Positions 16,191-26,350 of a stretch of 64,000 nt of DNA are shown piece by piece. Numbering within the stretch: position 1 is the stretch's first letter; every line of letters starts with the position of its first letter. The stretch is from Verrucomicrobiota bacterium. GTDB lineage: Bacteria; Verrucomicrobiota; Verrucomicrobiia; Opitutales; Intestinicryptomonadaceae. Location of the stretch: contig JAEXGH010000029.1 in assembly GCA_023450935.1 (NCBI GenBank), forward strand, positions 89,106 to 153,105, given 5' to 3'. The notes beneath the pieces are model-generated. The model was given only the letters and a program-made list of their open reading frames with translations, did no database searches and was not told where the DNA came from. The position numbers and the translations under genes are program-made.

Positions 16191-17216
16191 TCACGCTTTT
16201 TGGCGGTTGTTGTAGAGGATAGACGACACCAACGACGCCAAAATCAGGAGCACGCCGAGCGTTCCCGTAACGGTTTCGGGGATTTCGCGGACAGTCGAGG
16301 CCAGCATTATGAAAGCGAGCGCGCCTATCGCCCAGTATGCGCCGTGGGTGAGAAATACGAGCTTTTCGAGCGTCTTTTTTTCCACGAGCAATATCGTTAT
16401 CGACCTCACGAAGAACGCGCCTATTGTAAGTCCTATCGCAATCACGATGACATCGCGCGTGAGCGCGAACGCGCCGAGCACGCCGTCGAGCGAAAACGAC
16501 GCGTCGATGATCTCCAGATACAAAAACGCGACAAGTCCCGCGTGCCTGAGCGCAAATGCGTTTTTGTGCTGCGCCATTTTTTCGAGTTTTTCACTAATTC
16601 CGTGCACGAGCAGGTGGATTATTATTCCCGCGAAACCCGCAGCCAGCGATACGGCGCGTTTGTCGGTATCGATAAAAATCTGGATTGCCGCGACAGCCGC
16701 GGCGGTCACCAAGAGGGGGGCGAATTTTACGCGCCCTATTTTTTTCAAAAACTTTTCGGCGGGGGCAATCCAGTGCAGGTTTTTGTTGTTGTCGAACATG
16801 AATTCGCAAAACAACATCAGCAGGAACGCGCCGCCAAACGACGAAATTCCGATGTGCGATTCCGCCAGATAGTATTCGTATTGCTCGGCGTCTGCCAACG
16901 CCATTTCCAGCACCCCGCCGCACGAGACGCCCGAAAAAATCGACACAATCAGTATCGGGAACACGAACCGCATTCCGAACACGGCAATGAGCACGCCCCA
17001 CGTCAGAAAACGCCGCTGCCAGACGGGCGCCATATTTTTGAGCTTCGACGCGTTTATTACGGCGTTGTCGAAGCTCAGGCTGATTTCGAGCGCGGCGATT
17101 ATTGCCGCCCCAAACACGAAGGCCATTCCCTTGCCCGCAACAACCTCTCCGCGCGCGAATGCAAGGCAGATGCCCAGAGTTAAAACGATAGCGTCAAGCC
17201 AGAAAAATTTTGCCAT
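16191..17216 (-). CDS. DUF475 / TerC-like integral membrane protein
   Basis: This 341-residue protein has about eight to nine hydrophobic segments. It shows the paired acidic motifs of the TerC-like superfamily: ALEISLSFDNAVINA near the N-terminus and LEIIDASFSLDGVLGAFA near the middle, each placing acidic and Asn/Asp residues inside the membrane. Members of this superfamily are linked to metal ion export or tellurite resistance; DUF475 proteins themselves are uncharacterised. The start at 17216 (MAKFFWLDAIVLTLG) fits the family better than an ATG four codons upstream. The last codons and the stop (AAAAAGCGTGA) lie in a sequence that also occurs in the neighbouring repeat island, so the 3' end is repeat-derived. 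Confidence 0.85.
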   Translation of the reverse strand: MAKFFWLDAIVLTLGICLAFARGEVVAGKGMAFVFGAAIIAALEISLSFDNAVINASKLKNMAPVWQRRFLTWGVLIAVFGMRFVFPILIVSIFSGVSCGGVLEMALADAEQYEYYLAESHIGISSFGGAFLLMLFCEFMFDNNKNLHWIAPAEKFLKKIGRVKFAPLLVTAAAVAAIQIFIDTDKRAVSLAAGFAGIIIHLLVHGISEKLEKMAQHKNAFALRHAGLVAFLYLEIIDASFSLDGVLGAFALTRDVIVIAIGLTIGAFFVRSITILLVEKKTLEKLVFLTHGAYWAIGALAFIMLASTVREIPETVTGTLGVLLILASLVSSILYNNRQKA

Positions 17217-17272
17217 AGTGCATAGCATATTGTCGTGGGGAACGTTGAGTGGTTTGAAATGTTTTTGCGGGG

Positions 17273-18640
17273 CTAACGTATTTTGTCGTTGAGCGGGATT
17301 GCCTGCCCTTTGCGAAACATTGTAACTATGCCCGTGCTGGAGGAGATTACCAGAGCGACGCAGTCGGTCATCAGCGATATCGAATACGCCGCCGCGTGGC
17401 GCGAGCCGAGCCCCCCGGGAAGCTGGAGTTTGAAGTCGGGCGTGTGGATTAGCGTGCCCGCCGAAAGCATGATGCCGTTTTCGTCTATAATGAATGCGCC
17501 GTCTATGAGCGAATACTCTTTGACTGTTTCGTCCATAAACGGATTGAGGATATTTCTGTCTTCGGGCTTGTAGCCGTTAAACGGATTGAGGATAAGCTGC
17601 TTGAGGTGCGGGGCAAGCTCGTTTTTGTTTCCGACCACGAACAGGCAACCTACGGGTTTGCCCTCGCGCCCCTCCACCGAAAGCTCCGTGGCCAAATCGA
17701 CAATGCGTTCAAGCACTTCTGGTTTGACGTTGTTCGGCAGGAGGTCTTTCTGCGAGAAAATGTCGGAGAAATGCTTGGAGATGTCCAGCATGACGATTGA
17801 GTCTATGAGGTTGGAGTCTTTCATTCCGCCTATGCAGCAAACGCGGTCGGTAGTTTTGAAAATACCGCGGGTTAGCCCTATGATTATTGCGCTGCGCAGT
17901 TGCGAAAACCGTTCTTTGGAGAACGTGCGCACGTTAACGATGTCCCATGAGTCGGGTATGGGGAGCACTGCTCGTTCCGTCATCACGGCTATTTTGAGTT
18001 TGTCGAAGAATCCCGATATACTGGGGATTTCGTCGAAAACATCGCCTTGCAGCAGTATTGCGTTGCAGCCGGCGACTTTCGCGATTTTCGCCGCCGAGCG
18101 CATCAGCAGCGAATTTACTTTGACCTCGTTCTTCGGACGTGCCCTTTTTTTGTCGGCGTTCTGTTGCGCTCCGCCCGCGTTTAGCGCGTTCAGCAACAGC
18201 GCGGAAAACTCCTTCAGCGACTGCGCCGCCCCGAGCTTTTCAGCCGTCTTGTTTTCCGAAAGCCCCCTGCTTAGCGTATTGAGCACGTTGAGGTAGGAGT
18301 CTACGTTTTCGTCGGAAATCAGAAGAAAAAGCGTGCGCGTTTTCGCGTAGGTTTCGTTTGCTCCACTGGGGAAAGTCAGCCCGTTGGGGCAGCGGCCGAC
18401 CGCGAAGATGTATTTTTGTTTCAGACCCTTCACGCGCGTATGCGGCATGCAAATGCCGTTGTCGAGGTATGTGGGCATATTGCGTTCGCGGTCTACTATG
18501 TTTGCCAAAACCGACTTTCTGAGATTTTCGGGAAGAAGCGATGCGGGTATTGTATTCAACAATTCTTCGAGTGCGCCGACAAGCGATTCGCTTCCGATGT
18601 CTACAATTCTCTTCTTCGACAAAAATCTCGTCAATTTCAT
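17273..18640 (-). CDS. PTS EIIA-2 domain fused to a diadenylate cyclase (DAC) domain
   Basis: This 455-residue protein reads as three parts. Residues 1-155 resemble a PTS EIIA-2/PtsN domain, with the phospho-acceptor histidine H67 in NGICMPHTRV. Residues about 170-300 resemble the pyruvate-kinase C-like domain found in front of the cyclase in archaeal-type DacZ proteins. Residues about 305-455 are a DisA_N/DAC domain, with DGA at 380-382 and GLGSRHAAA at 410-418, then TDCVALVISSSTG. DAC domains join two ATP into c-di-AMP. The usual RHR motif reads RHA (A416), so activity needs testing. It starts 1 bp after the nuoA stop. PTS control of c-di-AMP output is an inference. Confidence 0.82.
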   Translation of the reverse strand: MKLTRFLSKKRIVDIGSESLVGALEELLNTIPASLLPENLRKSVLANIVDRERNMPTYLDNGICMPHTRVKGLKQKYIFAVGRCPNGLTFPSGANETYAKTRTLFLLISDENVDSYLNVLNTLSRGLSENKTAEKLGAAQSLKEFSALLLNALNAGGAQQNADKKRARPKNEVKVNSLLMRSAAKIAKVAGCNAILLQGDVFDEIPSISGFFDKLKIAVMTERAVLPIPDSWDIVNVRTFSKERFSQLRSAIIIGLTRGIFKTTDRVCCIGGMKDSNLIDSIVMLDISKHFSDIFSQKDLLPNNVKPEVLERIVDLATELSVEGREGKPVGCLFVVGNKNELAPHLKQLILNPFNGYKPEDRNILNPFMDETVKEYSLIDGAFIIDENGIMLSAGTLIHTPDFKLQLPGGLGSRHAAAYSISLMTDCVALVISSSTGIVTMFRKGQAIPLNDKIR

Positions 18641-18641
18641 C

Positions 18642-19022
18642 TCAGTTAGATTTCGGTATGTTCCAGTTCAGTGCGTCTTTCTTTATTTCGTAAACAATTC
18701 CCGCGCATAAAACCGCGAGGAAGAACAGCACGGGCAACAACATGGAAGCCGCCGCAACTTTCGGGTAGCTGATTGCAATCGGCAGCAGGAAAACCACTTC
18801 GATGTCGAATACCACAAACAGCATTGCCACAAGGTAGAATTTTGCGCCGTAGCGCGTATGCGGGCGGCCTTCGGGCGCGATACCGCATTCGTAGGCGGAG
18901 TCTTTTAGTTTGTTCGTTTTTGCTCTCTGCCCGAAAATGTGGCTTGCCGCTATAATCGCCAACGGCAGCGACACCGCGACTATTATTTGAATCAGCACGG
19001 GTATGTAATTAGACAATTCCAT
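18642..19022 (-). CDS. nuoA: NADH-quinone oxidoreductase subunit A
   Basis: This 126-residue membrane subunit of respiratory complex I has three hydrophobic segments. The family signature AYECGIAPEG is near residues 40-50, and the acidic FDIEVVFLLP stretch lies in the second membrane helix. ATG 19022 is preferred over ATG 19037 because GGAG stands 5 bases before it. No other nuo gene is present, so the subunit is encoded apart from the rest of complex I. The TGA stop is 1 bp from the ATG of the EIIA-DAC gene, which suggests coupled translation of a respiratory subunit and a second-messenger enzyme. Confidence 0.93.
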   Translation of the reverse strand: MELSNYIPVLIQIIVAVSLPLAIIAASHIFGQRAKTNKLKDSAYECGIAPEGRPHTRYGAKFYLVAMLFVVFDIEVVFLLPIAISYPKVAAASMLLPVLFFLAVLCAGIVYEIKKDALNWNIPKSN

Positions 19023-19187
19023 AACTACTCCAAACATTTCACATTATTTTGAAATTGCAATTTTTTTTTGCCGAATTTTTTGCGTTTTCGCCTTGCCAAA
19101 CACGCATTGGCTGCTGGCGGCGCGGGCGTAGGCAAGCGGCGCGCTTTTGGGCGCGAGAGACCGTTTTTTTGCGCATGCCGAAAGCAA

Positions 19188-19214
19188 AAGCGCGGCCGAA
19201 TTCCGACCGCGCTT
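19188..19214 (-). terminator. Hairpin terminator after the Gfo/Idh/MocA gene
   Basis: AAGCGCGG (19188-19195) pairs with CCGCGCTT (19207-19214). On the minus strand the hairpin is followed by TTTTGCTTTC. It lies 24 bp after the oxidoreductase stop codon. Confidence 0.65.
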
Positions 19215-19238
19215 CGTCTTGAAAAGCTGCGTTTTTTA

Positions 19239-20426
19239 TTACGAAAGCTTGACGTCTTCCCACGCGCCTTCCTTTGCGTTGCTTTTGAGCGACGCATCGA
19301 CGAACGCCAATCCCATTCTGCCGTCCAGAACTGTGGCGTAGCGCGTGTGGTCATACGAGAATTTTTCGCCCCTCTTCCAAGCGCGAATGTCTTTTTCGAA
19401 CTCTCTGTGCAGGCGCGCGTAGGCGTCGTGGAAGCCTTCGGGGTGTCCGGAGGGAATGCGCGGCTCTTTGAGTATGTATTCCGGAACGTCTCCGAGGAAA
19501 CCGTCGTTGGCTTCAACGCCGCCGCGCCAGTATACTCTATCGGGCTGTCCGGGAAGCATAATGGTGACCTTTTCGGGCTCTTCCTGACGCCACATAAGCG
19601 TGCCCTTTGTGCCAGCAACCTCGATTGCCATGTCGTTTTTATGCCCTATGCAGATTTGCGACGCCCTTACCATGCCCTTTGCGCCGTTGGAGAGCTGGCA
19701 ATAAACCGTTGCATGATCGTCGAGCAGGCGGCTTTTTACGAACGTTTCCATATGGGCGGAAACGCGCGTGACGTCCAAGCCCGTGACGAAGCGCAACTGC
19801 ATCAAAGCGTGCGTGCCGATATCGCCCAAGCAGAGCGAGCCGCCCGAACGTTTGGGGTCGGTTCTCCAGTCGGCGCCCGTGTCGCCGCCCTGTTTTTCAA
19901 TCTTGCTTGCAAGCCAGCCCTGAATGTAGGACGAATCAACCCAGCGAATGTCGCCGAGCAGTCCGCTCGTAACCACGAAGCGCGAGAACCACGAAGTCCA
20001 GTGCCCGAGGTATGTGTGCGCAACCGCGAACGGAAGCCCCTTCGCCGTGGCCGCAGCAACAAGCTGGTCGGCCTGTTCGAGGTTGATTGTGAGCGGTTTC
20101 TCGCACATTACGGGGATTCCCGCTTCGATTGCCTTCATGGCGGGGTCGAAGTGGACGAAATTGGGGGTTACGATAAGGATATAGTCAAGCCGCTGATCTT
20201 CGGGCAGGTTTTTCTGGTCGTTAATCATATCCACATACGACGGATAGCCCTTGATGGGATACGGCCAGTTTTCGGCTTCCTTCATCGCCACTTCGGGATT
20301 CGGGTGCAGAGCCGCCGCCACAACTCTGCGCGTGCCGTCTGAATGGATTGCTTTCTGGTGGGGCTGTGCGATAAACGCGCCGCAACCGCCGCCTACTAAA
20401 CCTACGTTCAAGGGTCTGTTAGACAT
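19239..20426 (-). CDS. Gfo/Idh/MocA-family NAD(P)-dependent oxidoreductase
   Basis: This 395-residue protein has an N-terminal Rossmann fold (LNVGLVGGGCGAFIAQPHQKA) and the diagnostic EKP motif (PVMCEKPLTI), whose lysine assists catalysis. A C-terminal alpha/beta substrate domain contains GGSLCLGDIGTHALMQLRF. Family members oxidise or reduce sugars and inositols. There is no twin-arginine signal, so it is cytoplasmic. It is encoded alone between nuoA and enolase; in carbohydrate-degrading Verrucomicrobiota such genes are numerous and usually act on sugar breakdown products. The exact substrate cannot be read from the sequence. Confidence 0.92.
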   Translation of the reverse strand: MSNRPLNVGLVGGGCGAFIAQPHQKAIHSDGTRRVVAAALHPNPEVAMKEAENWPYPIKGYPSYVDMINDQKNLPEDQRLDYILIVTPNFVHFDPAMKAIEAGIPVMCEKPLTINLEQADQLVAAATAKGLPFAVAHTYLGHWTSWFSRFVVTSGLLGDIRWVDSSYIQGWLASKIEKQGGDTGADWRTDPKRSGGSLCLGDIGTHALMQLRFVTGLDVTRVSAHMETFVKSRLLDDHATVYCQLSNGAKGMVRASQICIGHKNDMAIEVAGTKGTLMWRQEEPEKVTIMLPGQPDRVYWRGGVEANDGFLGDVPEYILKEPRIPSGHPEGFHDAYARLHREFEKDIRAWKRGEKFSYDHTRYATVLDGRMGLAFVDASLKSNAKEGAWEDVKLS

Positions 20427-20445
20427 TTCTGTTTTCCTTTATTAA

Positions 20446-22476
<2,031 letters not shown>

Positions 22477-22495
22477 CGGATTCTATAATCGCGTT

Positions 22496-24196
22496 ATGAT
22501 GAGAGTTATTTTCGCCGTGGTAGTTGTGCTTTTTGGTGGCGTTGCTTTTGCAAATTCGTTGCCCGAACTGCCCGACTTCCCAAAACAGATTTTGACGAAA
22601 ATTCAGATAGGACAGGCTCTTTCGGAGGATTCGGAGGAAACTTGGCAGACGCTTGCCCAGTCGCTTAAACAGAAGGCTCTCGGGGAGGCGAAGGCGGATA
22701 AATTCGACGATGCGGCGGGGAACCTCTACGCGGGTATGCTGGCTGATATGTTCGCAAAAAACGCCGCCGGTATGCCGAAGGAATTGAAGAGGATACTCCT
22801 CGAAAATATGCCCGCGTTTTTCGATTTTTACGAGACTCTTGCCGAAACGGATTCTGTGGGCGAGGTGTTGTCGGTTCTTTCGAAAATCTATGCAAACCAG
22901 CCCGCGCAGACAAAAAAATATTTGCGCGCGGCAATGGCGTTGTCGCTCGTCTACGATACCGCGCTGCCTTCGGATTGGCCGAATTGCGACGTTCCCGATG
23001 AGCCCGCGCAGATTGCCAACGCGCAGGAAGTCTTCCTTTATTTTACGATGCGCGGCGGCAAGCTGGCTTTCGATATGTCGAAAATGACGGTCGGAGAACT
23101 CGTTTTTATGACGGCGGTTGCGGGGCCGGTATCGGAGCTTGAATTTGTCGCGGAGGACAACTTTTCTCCCACGAAAATCGAGAACGCGGTAAACGCCGTT
23201 CGGCTCGATGCGCGCGGCGGCAAAAAAAAGTGGGAGGAAAAATCCTTCACGCTTGAAAATCTGAGAAAGTTGGGCGGCACGCAGCACGAACGCGTCTACT
23301 ACGCATGGAGGGTGGCAAATGCAAACGGTGTCCCGTGCCTTTTCTTCCACGAAAATTCGAAAAACTCAACGCATACTTGGCTTGCGTATATGGCAGAAGA
23401 CGGCACTTGGAGGACGGACGTGTTCAGGGACAGGGCGGCGAAGTCCGGCTTCGGCGCGCCGCTTAATCCGCAGACGTGGAAGCCCGTTTCGGATTTCGAC
23501 ATGCGCAGGCTTCAGAAACGCGAAACGGTTTCGAAAACGTCGGCAGAGAGCATTGTTTCGGCGAGGCTTGCAAATGCGTTTTTGGAGGCGGGCGATTTAA
23601 AAAACGCGCGCGCGTTCGCCCAAAAGGCGGTAGATTTAGACCCCGAAAACTGGCGCGCCTATCCGGTTCTGATTTCGGCTTCGGCGCGTTCGGGGGCGTC
23701 TTCAAGCGAAATCGACGCGCTCTACATGCAAAGTATTCGGGCGTTTGAAAAGTATCCGTTGCAGGCGGTAAAAATGCTCAACTACTACCGCGCCAACCTT
23801 GTCGCGCGCAGGCGCGCTCAGGAGGCAGACGCGATGTTTATGGCGGCGGTAAAGCCACATTTCAGAACGCGCCCCGCGGAGGCTCTGATTATGTTCGACG
23901 GGGTGTTTTTGGATATGGTTTCGCGTCAGAAAAACAATGCGGGCGTATTTTCGCTTTTCAATTCGGTTTTGCGCAGCTCCTCAAAAGTTCCCGAGCAGTT
24001 CGCGGAATACATAGCAATTCCGCTTGCAAAGTATTTTTGGGACAAGGGCGATTCGAAATCGGCGGTGAAGGTTTTGAAGCTTGCCGAGAACGCCGCGCGT
24101 TCGTCCAAAAAAACGGGCGAAAAGCTTGGGCAAATGCGCGCCGACTATGAGGCGGAGTTGAAGACTCAGCACGCCAAAAAGAAAACCGATTTATAG
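22496..24196 (+). CDS. Exported transglutaminase-like/TPR protein, catalytic Cys apparently lost
   Basis: This 566-residue protein has a signal peptide (MMRVIFAVVVVLFGGVAFA). A central region (about 230-310) resembles the transglutaminase-like fold. GGTQHERVYYAWRVANANGVP aligns with the helix that normally carries the catalytic Cys (GxCxxxA...RxxGIPA), but Gln/Thr stand at that place. THTWLAYMAEDGTWRTD supplies the His and Asp. The C-terminal half is helical with TPR-like repeats (AESIVSARLANAFLEAGDLK, AFAQKAVDLDPENWRAYPVL). It is likely a periplasmic binding protein and not an active enzyme. It is followed 8 bp later by lpxK. The fold call is by eye and moderate. Confidence 0.6.
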   Translation: MMRVIFAVVVVLFGGVAFANSLPELPDFPKQILTKIQIGQALSEDSEETWQTLAQSLKQKALGEAKADKFDDAAGNLYAGMLADMFAKNAAGMPKELKRILLENMPAFFDFYETLAETDSVGEVLSVLSKIYANQPAQTKKYLRAAMALSLVYDTALPSDWPNCDVPDEPAQIANAQEVFLYFTMRGGKLAFDMSKMTVGELVFMTAVAGPVSELEFVAEDNFSPTKIENAVNAVRLDARGGKKKWEEKSFTLENLRKLGGTQHERVYYAWRVANANGVPCLFFHENSKNSTHTWLAYMAEDGTWRTDVFRDRAAKSGFGAPLNPQTWKPVSDFDMRRLQKRETVSKTSAESIVSARLANAFLEAGDLKNARAFAQKAVDLDPENWRAYPVLISASARSGASSSEIDALYMQSIRAFEKYPLQAVKMLNYYRANLVARRRAQEADAMFMAAVKPHFRTRPAEALIMFDGVFLDMVSRQKNNAGVFSLFNSVLRSSSKVPEQFAEYIAIPLAKYFWDKGDSKSAVKVLKLAENAARSSKKTGEKLGQMRADYEAELKTQHAKKKTDL

Positions 24197-24204
24197 GACG
24201 CGCT

Positions 24205-25428
24205 TTGGCATTTTTCTACGACATTCTCTCGAAGGCAAAGCATACCGCCCAGCGCATAGCGAATTTTACCGCCGACGTAATCTACGACCGCGCCGACGGT
24301 TTCACCGCGGTTGTCTACGGGGGGTTGCTATACCTCTTCTCCTTTGCGTTCGAGGCGATAGCAAGGCTGCGTTTTTACCTTTACGACAACCGCATTTTTA
24401 GAGACGCCCAGCTGGGGTGTCTGGTTGTGGTGGTCGGTAATTTGACGGTAGGCGGCACGGGGAAGACGCCGATTGTGGAAAAAATTGCGCGGTCGCTCGC
24501 CGACAAGGGGCGCAGGGTGGCGATTTTAAGCAGGGGCTACAAAAGCAAGTCGGACAGTCTGCCGCGCAAAATTTTGCGCTGGTTCACGCACGGGGAGTCG
24601 CCGAAGCCGCGCGTAGTTTCCGACGGTAAGCGCGTATTGCTCGACTCCTCTGTTGCCGGCGACGAGCCGTTTATGCTTGCGCGCAATCTCCCCGGAGTCA
24701 TCGTGATTGTGGACAAAAACAGGGTTAGGGCGGGGCACTACGCTGTTTCGGAATTCGGTGCCGACACTCTCGTTTTGGACGACGGTTTCCAGTATTTGCC
24801 GCTGAAGGGCCAGATTCAACTGCTGCTTGTCGATAAGACAAATCCGTTCGGCAACAAACGCCTGCTGCCGCGCGGTATTTTGCGCGAGCCCGTTTCGCAC
24901 CTCAAAAGGGCGTCGTATATTTTTTTGACGAAATCCGACGGCGAAAAGGATTTCGAGTTGGAGCAGACAATCCGCAAGTTCAACAAGACGGCGGAGATTA
25001 TCGAGTGCTCGCACAGGCTGCGCTACTTGGTCGATTTTTCAAACGGAGGGAAGTCGGAGCTGTCGGTTTTAAATGGGCGGAAAGTCGCGTGTTTTTCCGC
25101 CATTGCCGCCCCCGAGAGCTTCGAGCGTTTCCTGCGCGAGCTGGGCGCAAAACTCGTTTTCAAAAAGCGGTTTCTCGACCACCACAAGTTTTCCGAATCG
25201 GAGCTTGACTCGGTTTTTGCCTCCGCCAAGCGCGCGGGCGCCGAGTTTGTCGTTACTACCGAAAAGGATTCCGTGCGCATAGACACCGCCTACAAAGCGG
25301 CGTTGCCATTCTTTTACACCAAGCTTGAAATCGACATTCTAAACGGCGCTCAGGACTTCGAAAACGCCGTTGAGCGCATTTGTTTCCCGAAACGCAAAGC
25401 AGACGAACGCAAGAAGGACATCGCCTGA
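24205..25428 (+). CDS. lpxK: Tetraacyldisaccharide 4'-kinase, lipid A biosynthesis
   Basis: This 407-residue inner-membrane-associated kinase phosphorylates the 4' position of the lipid A precursor. An N-terminal membrane anchor ([21 protein letters not shown] region) is followed by Walker [13 protein letters not shown] (about residues 78-89), [25 protein letters not shown] and [10 protein letters not shown], all characteristic of LpxK. The start is TTG at 24205 with AGGA 7 to 10 bases upstream; there is no in-frame ATG nearby. It shows that the cell makes lipid A and is Gram-negative. It is closely spaced after the transglutaminase-like gene. Confidence 0.94.
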   Translation: MAFFYDILSKAKHTAQRIANFTADVIYDRADGFTAVVYGGLLYLFSFAFEAIARLRFYLYDNRIFRDAQLGCLVVVVGNLTVGGTGKTPIVEKIARSLADKGRRVAILSRGYKSKSDSLPRKILRWFTHGESPKPRVVSDGKRVLLDSSVAGDEPFMLARNLPGVIVIVDKNRVRAGHYAVSEFGADTLVLDDGFQYLPLKGQIQLLLVDKTNPFGNKRLLPRGILREPVSHLKRASYIFLTKSDGEKDFELEQTIRKFNKTAEIIECSHRLRYLVDFSNGGKSELSVLNGRKVACFSAIAAPESFERFLRELGAKLVFKKRFLDHHKFSESELDSVFASAKRAGAEFVVTTEKDSVRIDTAYKAALPFFYTKLEIDILNGAQDFENAVERICFPKRKADERKKDIA

Positions 25429-25448
25429 TTCGGGCATTCATGCGCGCT

Positions 25449-25673
25449 CTACAGCGAAAGGTAGAACGCCCCTCCCAGACACGCGGCCGACAGTATCACG
25501 CAAAGTATGCGTTTACAGCGCAGGCGGCGGTTGAATACTTTTACCCCGTAATCGGTCGTGTTTCTGAAATCCGAATACATATCTTCCCACGGGGTTGTAA
25601 ACAGCTTGACGGTTTTTACCAGAAGCGGCGCGCCAAGCACGAAAAGTAGCATTGCAATGGTGAGGTTTATCAT
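25449..25673 (-). CDS. Small membrane protein of unknown function
   Basis: This is a 74-residue frame with a hydrophobic N-terminal segment (MINLTIAMLLFVLGAPLLV), a polar middle containing PWEDMYSDF, and a second hydrophobic segment at the C-terminus (ILCVILSAACLGGAFYLSL), so a two-pass inner-membrane topology is likely. I do not recognise a family. It is convergent with lpxK, the stops being about 20 bp apart. Reality rests on hydrophobic pattern and fit between neighbours, so moderate. Confidence 0.5.
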   Translation of the reverse strand: MINLTIAMLLFVLGAPLLVKTVKLFTTPWEDMYSDFRNTTDYGVKVFNRRLRCKRILCVILSAACLGGAFYLSL

Positions 25674-25739
25674 AATTACATATTCGTTCGTTTATCGAAA
25701 TTTTTCCGCGTAATTCAAGCCGAATTTAAAAAAAAATAA

Positions 25740-25834
25740 AAAAAAGACACCGCATAGCCGAGACTATGCGGTGCAACACACATGAGAAATTACTACAATA
25801 CTTTTCGTATTATATTGTCTTGAAGTTTCTCAAT
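25740..25834 (-). ncRNA. Candidate small structured RNA
   Basis: On the minus strand a TATAAT box (about 25816-25811) is followed by a hairpin with arms around GTATT/AATAC, then by a strong intrinsic terminator: GCACCGCATAG-TCTCGG-CTATGCGGTGT, stem arms 25748-25757 and 25764-25773, and a run of nine T. This terminator is separate from the HPr terminator upstream at 25884-25915, so something transcribed in between would need it. An outer GAGAAA/TTTCTC pairing also encloses the TATAAT region. There is no good -35 box, so the transcript is a proposal. Confidence 0.35.
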
Positions 25835-25883
25835 TTTTTGCTCAAAGTCAAGCAAATTTGAGTAATTTTTCCCCTTCGAACAC

Positions 25884-25915
25884 AAAAAAATCGACTTCCC
25901 GAAAGAGAGTCGATT
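25884..25915 (-). terminator. Rho-independent terminator of the HPr gene
   Basis: AATCGACT (25889-25896) pairs with AGTCGATT (25908-25915). On the minus strand the hairpin is followed by a run of T. It lies about 35 bp after the ptsH stop codon. Confidence 0.85.
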
Positions 25916-25950
25916 CTTTGAAAACTTTTTGAAAGCGCATTCGGCGGTGA

Positions 25951-26232
25951 TTATTCTTCGTCGAACTTTCTGTCGAAAAGCTTGGTGAGTTCGTCAAGCA
26001 TAACGTCGGCGTCGTCCCCGTTGGCGATGAAGTTTATTTCGGAGCCGCGTCCCGCCGCAAGCATCATCAAGCTCATAATGCTTTTGCCGTTTACGCGTTC
26101 GCCGTCTTTCTCCACAAAGACGCTCGTTTCGGGATATTTATTCGAAATGCGCACAATCATAGCCGCGGGACGGGCATGTATCCCCATCTTATTTTGGACG
26201 GTAAGTTTACGGGACTTTTCTTGTGTTTGCAT
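25951..26232 (-). CDS. ptsH: Phosphocarrier protein HPr/NPr
   Basis: This 93-residue PTS phosphocarrier has the active-site histidine H19 in MGIHARPAA and the regulatory serine S51 in NGKSIMSLMMLAAGRGS. It takes phosphate from enzyme I and passes it to EIIA domains. The only EIIA-like protein in the window is the EIIA-DAC fusion at 17273-18640, so HPr may be its donor, an inference. GGAAATCG precedes the ATG. No enzyme I or HPr kinase gene is next to it, and it is transcribed alone between its own promoter and terminator. Confidence 0.95.
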   Translation of the reverse strand: MQTQEKSRKLTVQNKMGIHARPAAMIVRISNKYPETSVFVEKDGERVNGKSIMSLMMLAAGRGSEINFIANGDDADVMLDELTKLFDRKFDEE

Positions 26233-26258
26233 CGATTTCCTTTTTTGAATAAAATGGG

Positions 26259-26287
26259 CATAGTGTTCAAACTTTTTTCTCCGTCAA
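26259..26287 (-). promoter_or_regulatory. Promoter for ptsH
   Basis: On the minus strand TTGACG (26287-26282), a 17-bp spacer and ACTATG (26264-26259) precede the gene by 26 bp. The -10 is weak but the same ACTATG type is seen at 63925-63930. Confidence 0.4.
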
Positions 26288-26297
26288 GCAAATAAAC

Positions 26298-26336
26298 AAA
26301 AAAAATGCCGTTTCTGCGACGGCATTTTATTTTTTA
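26298..26336 (-). terminator. Bidirectional-looking terminator after the FadL-like gene
   Basis: AAAATGCCGT (26302-26311) pairs with ACGGCATTTT (26319-26328), with A-rich sequence on the left and T-rich on the right. It serves the minus-strand porin gene, ending 15 bp from its stop, and could also insulate in the other direction. Confidence 0.85.
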
Positions 26337-26350
26337 TCACTTAGATACGC

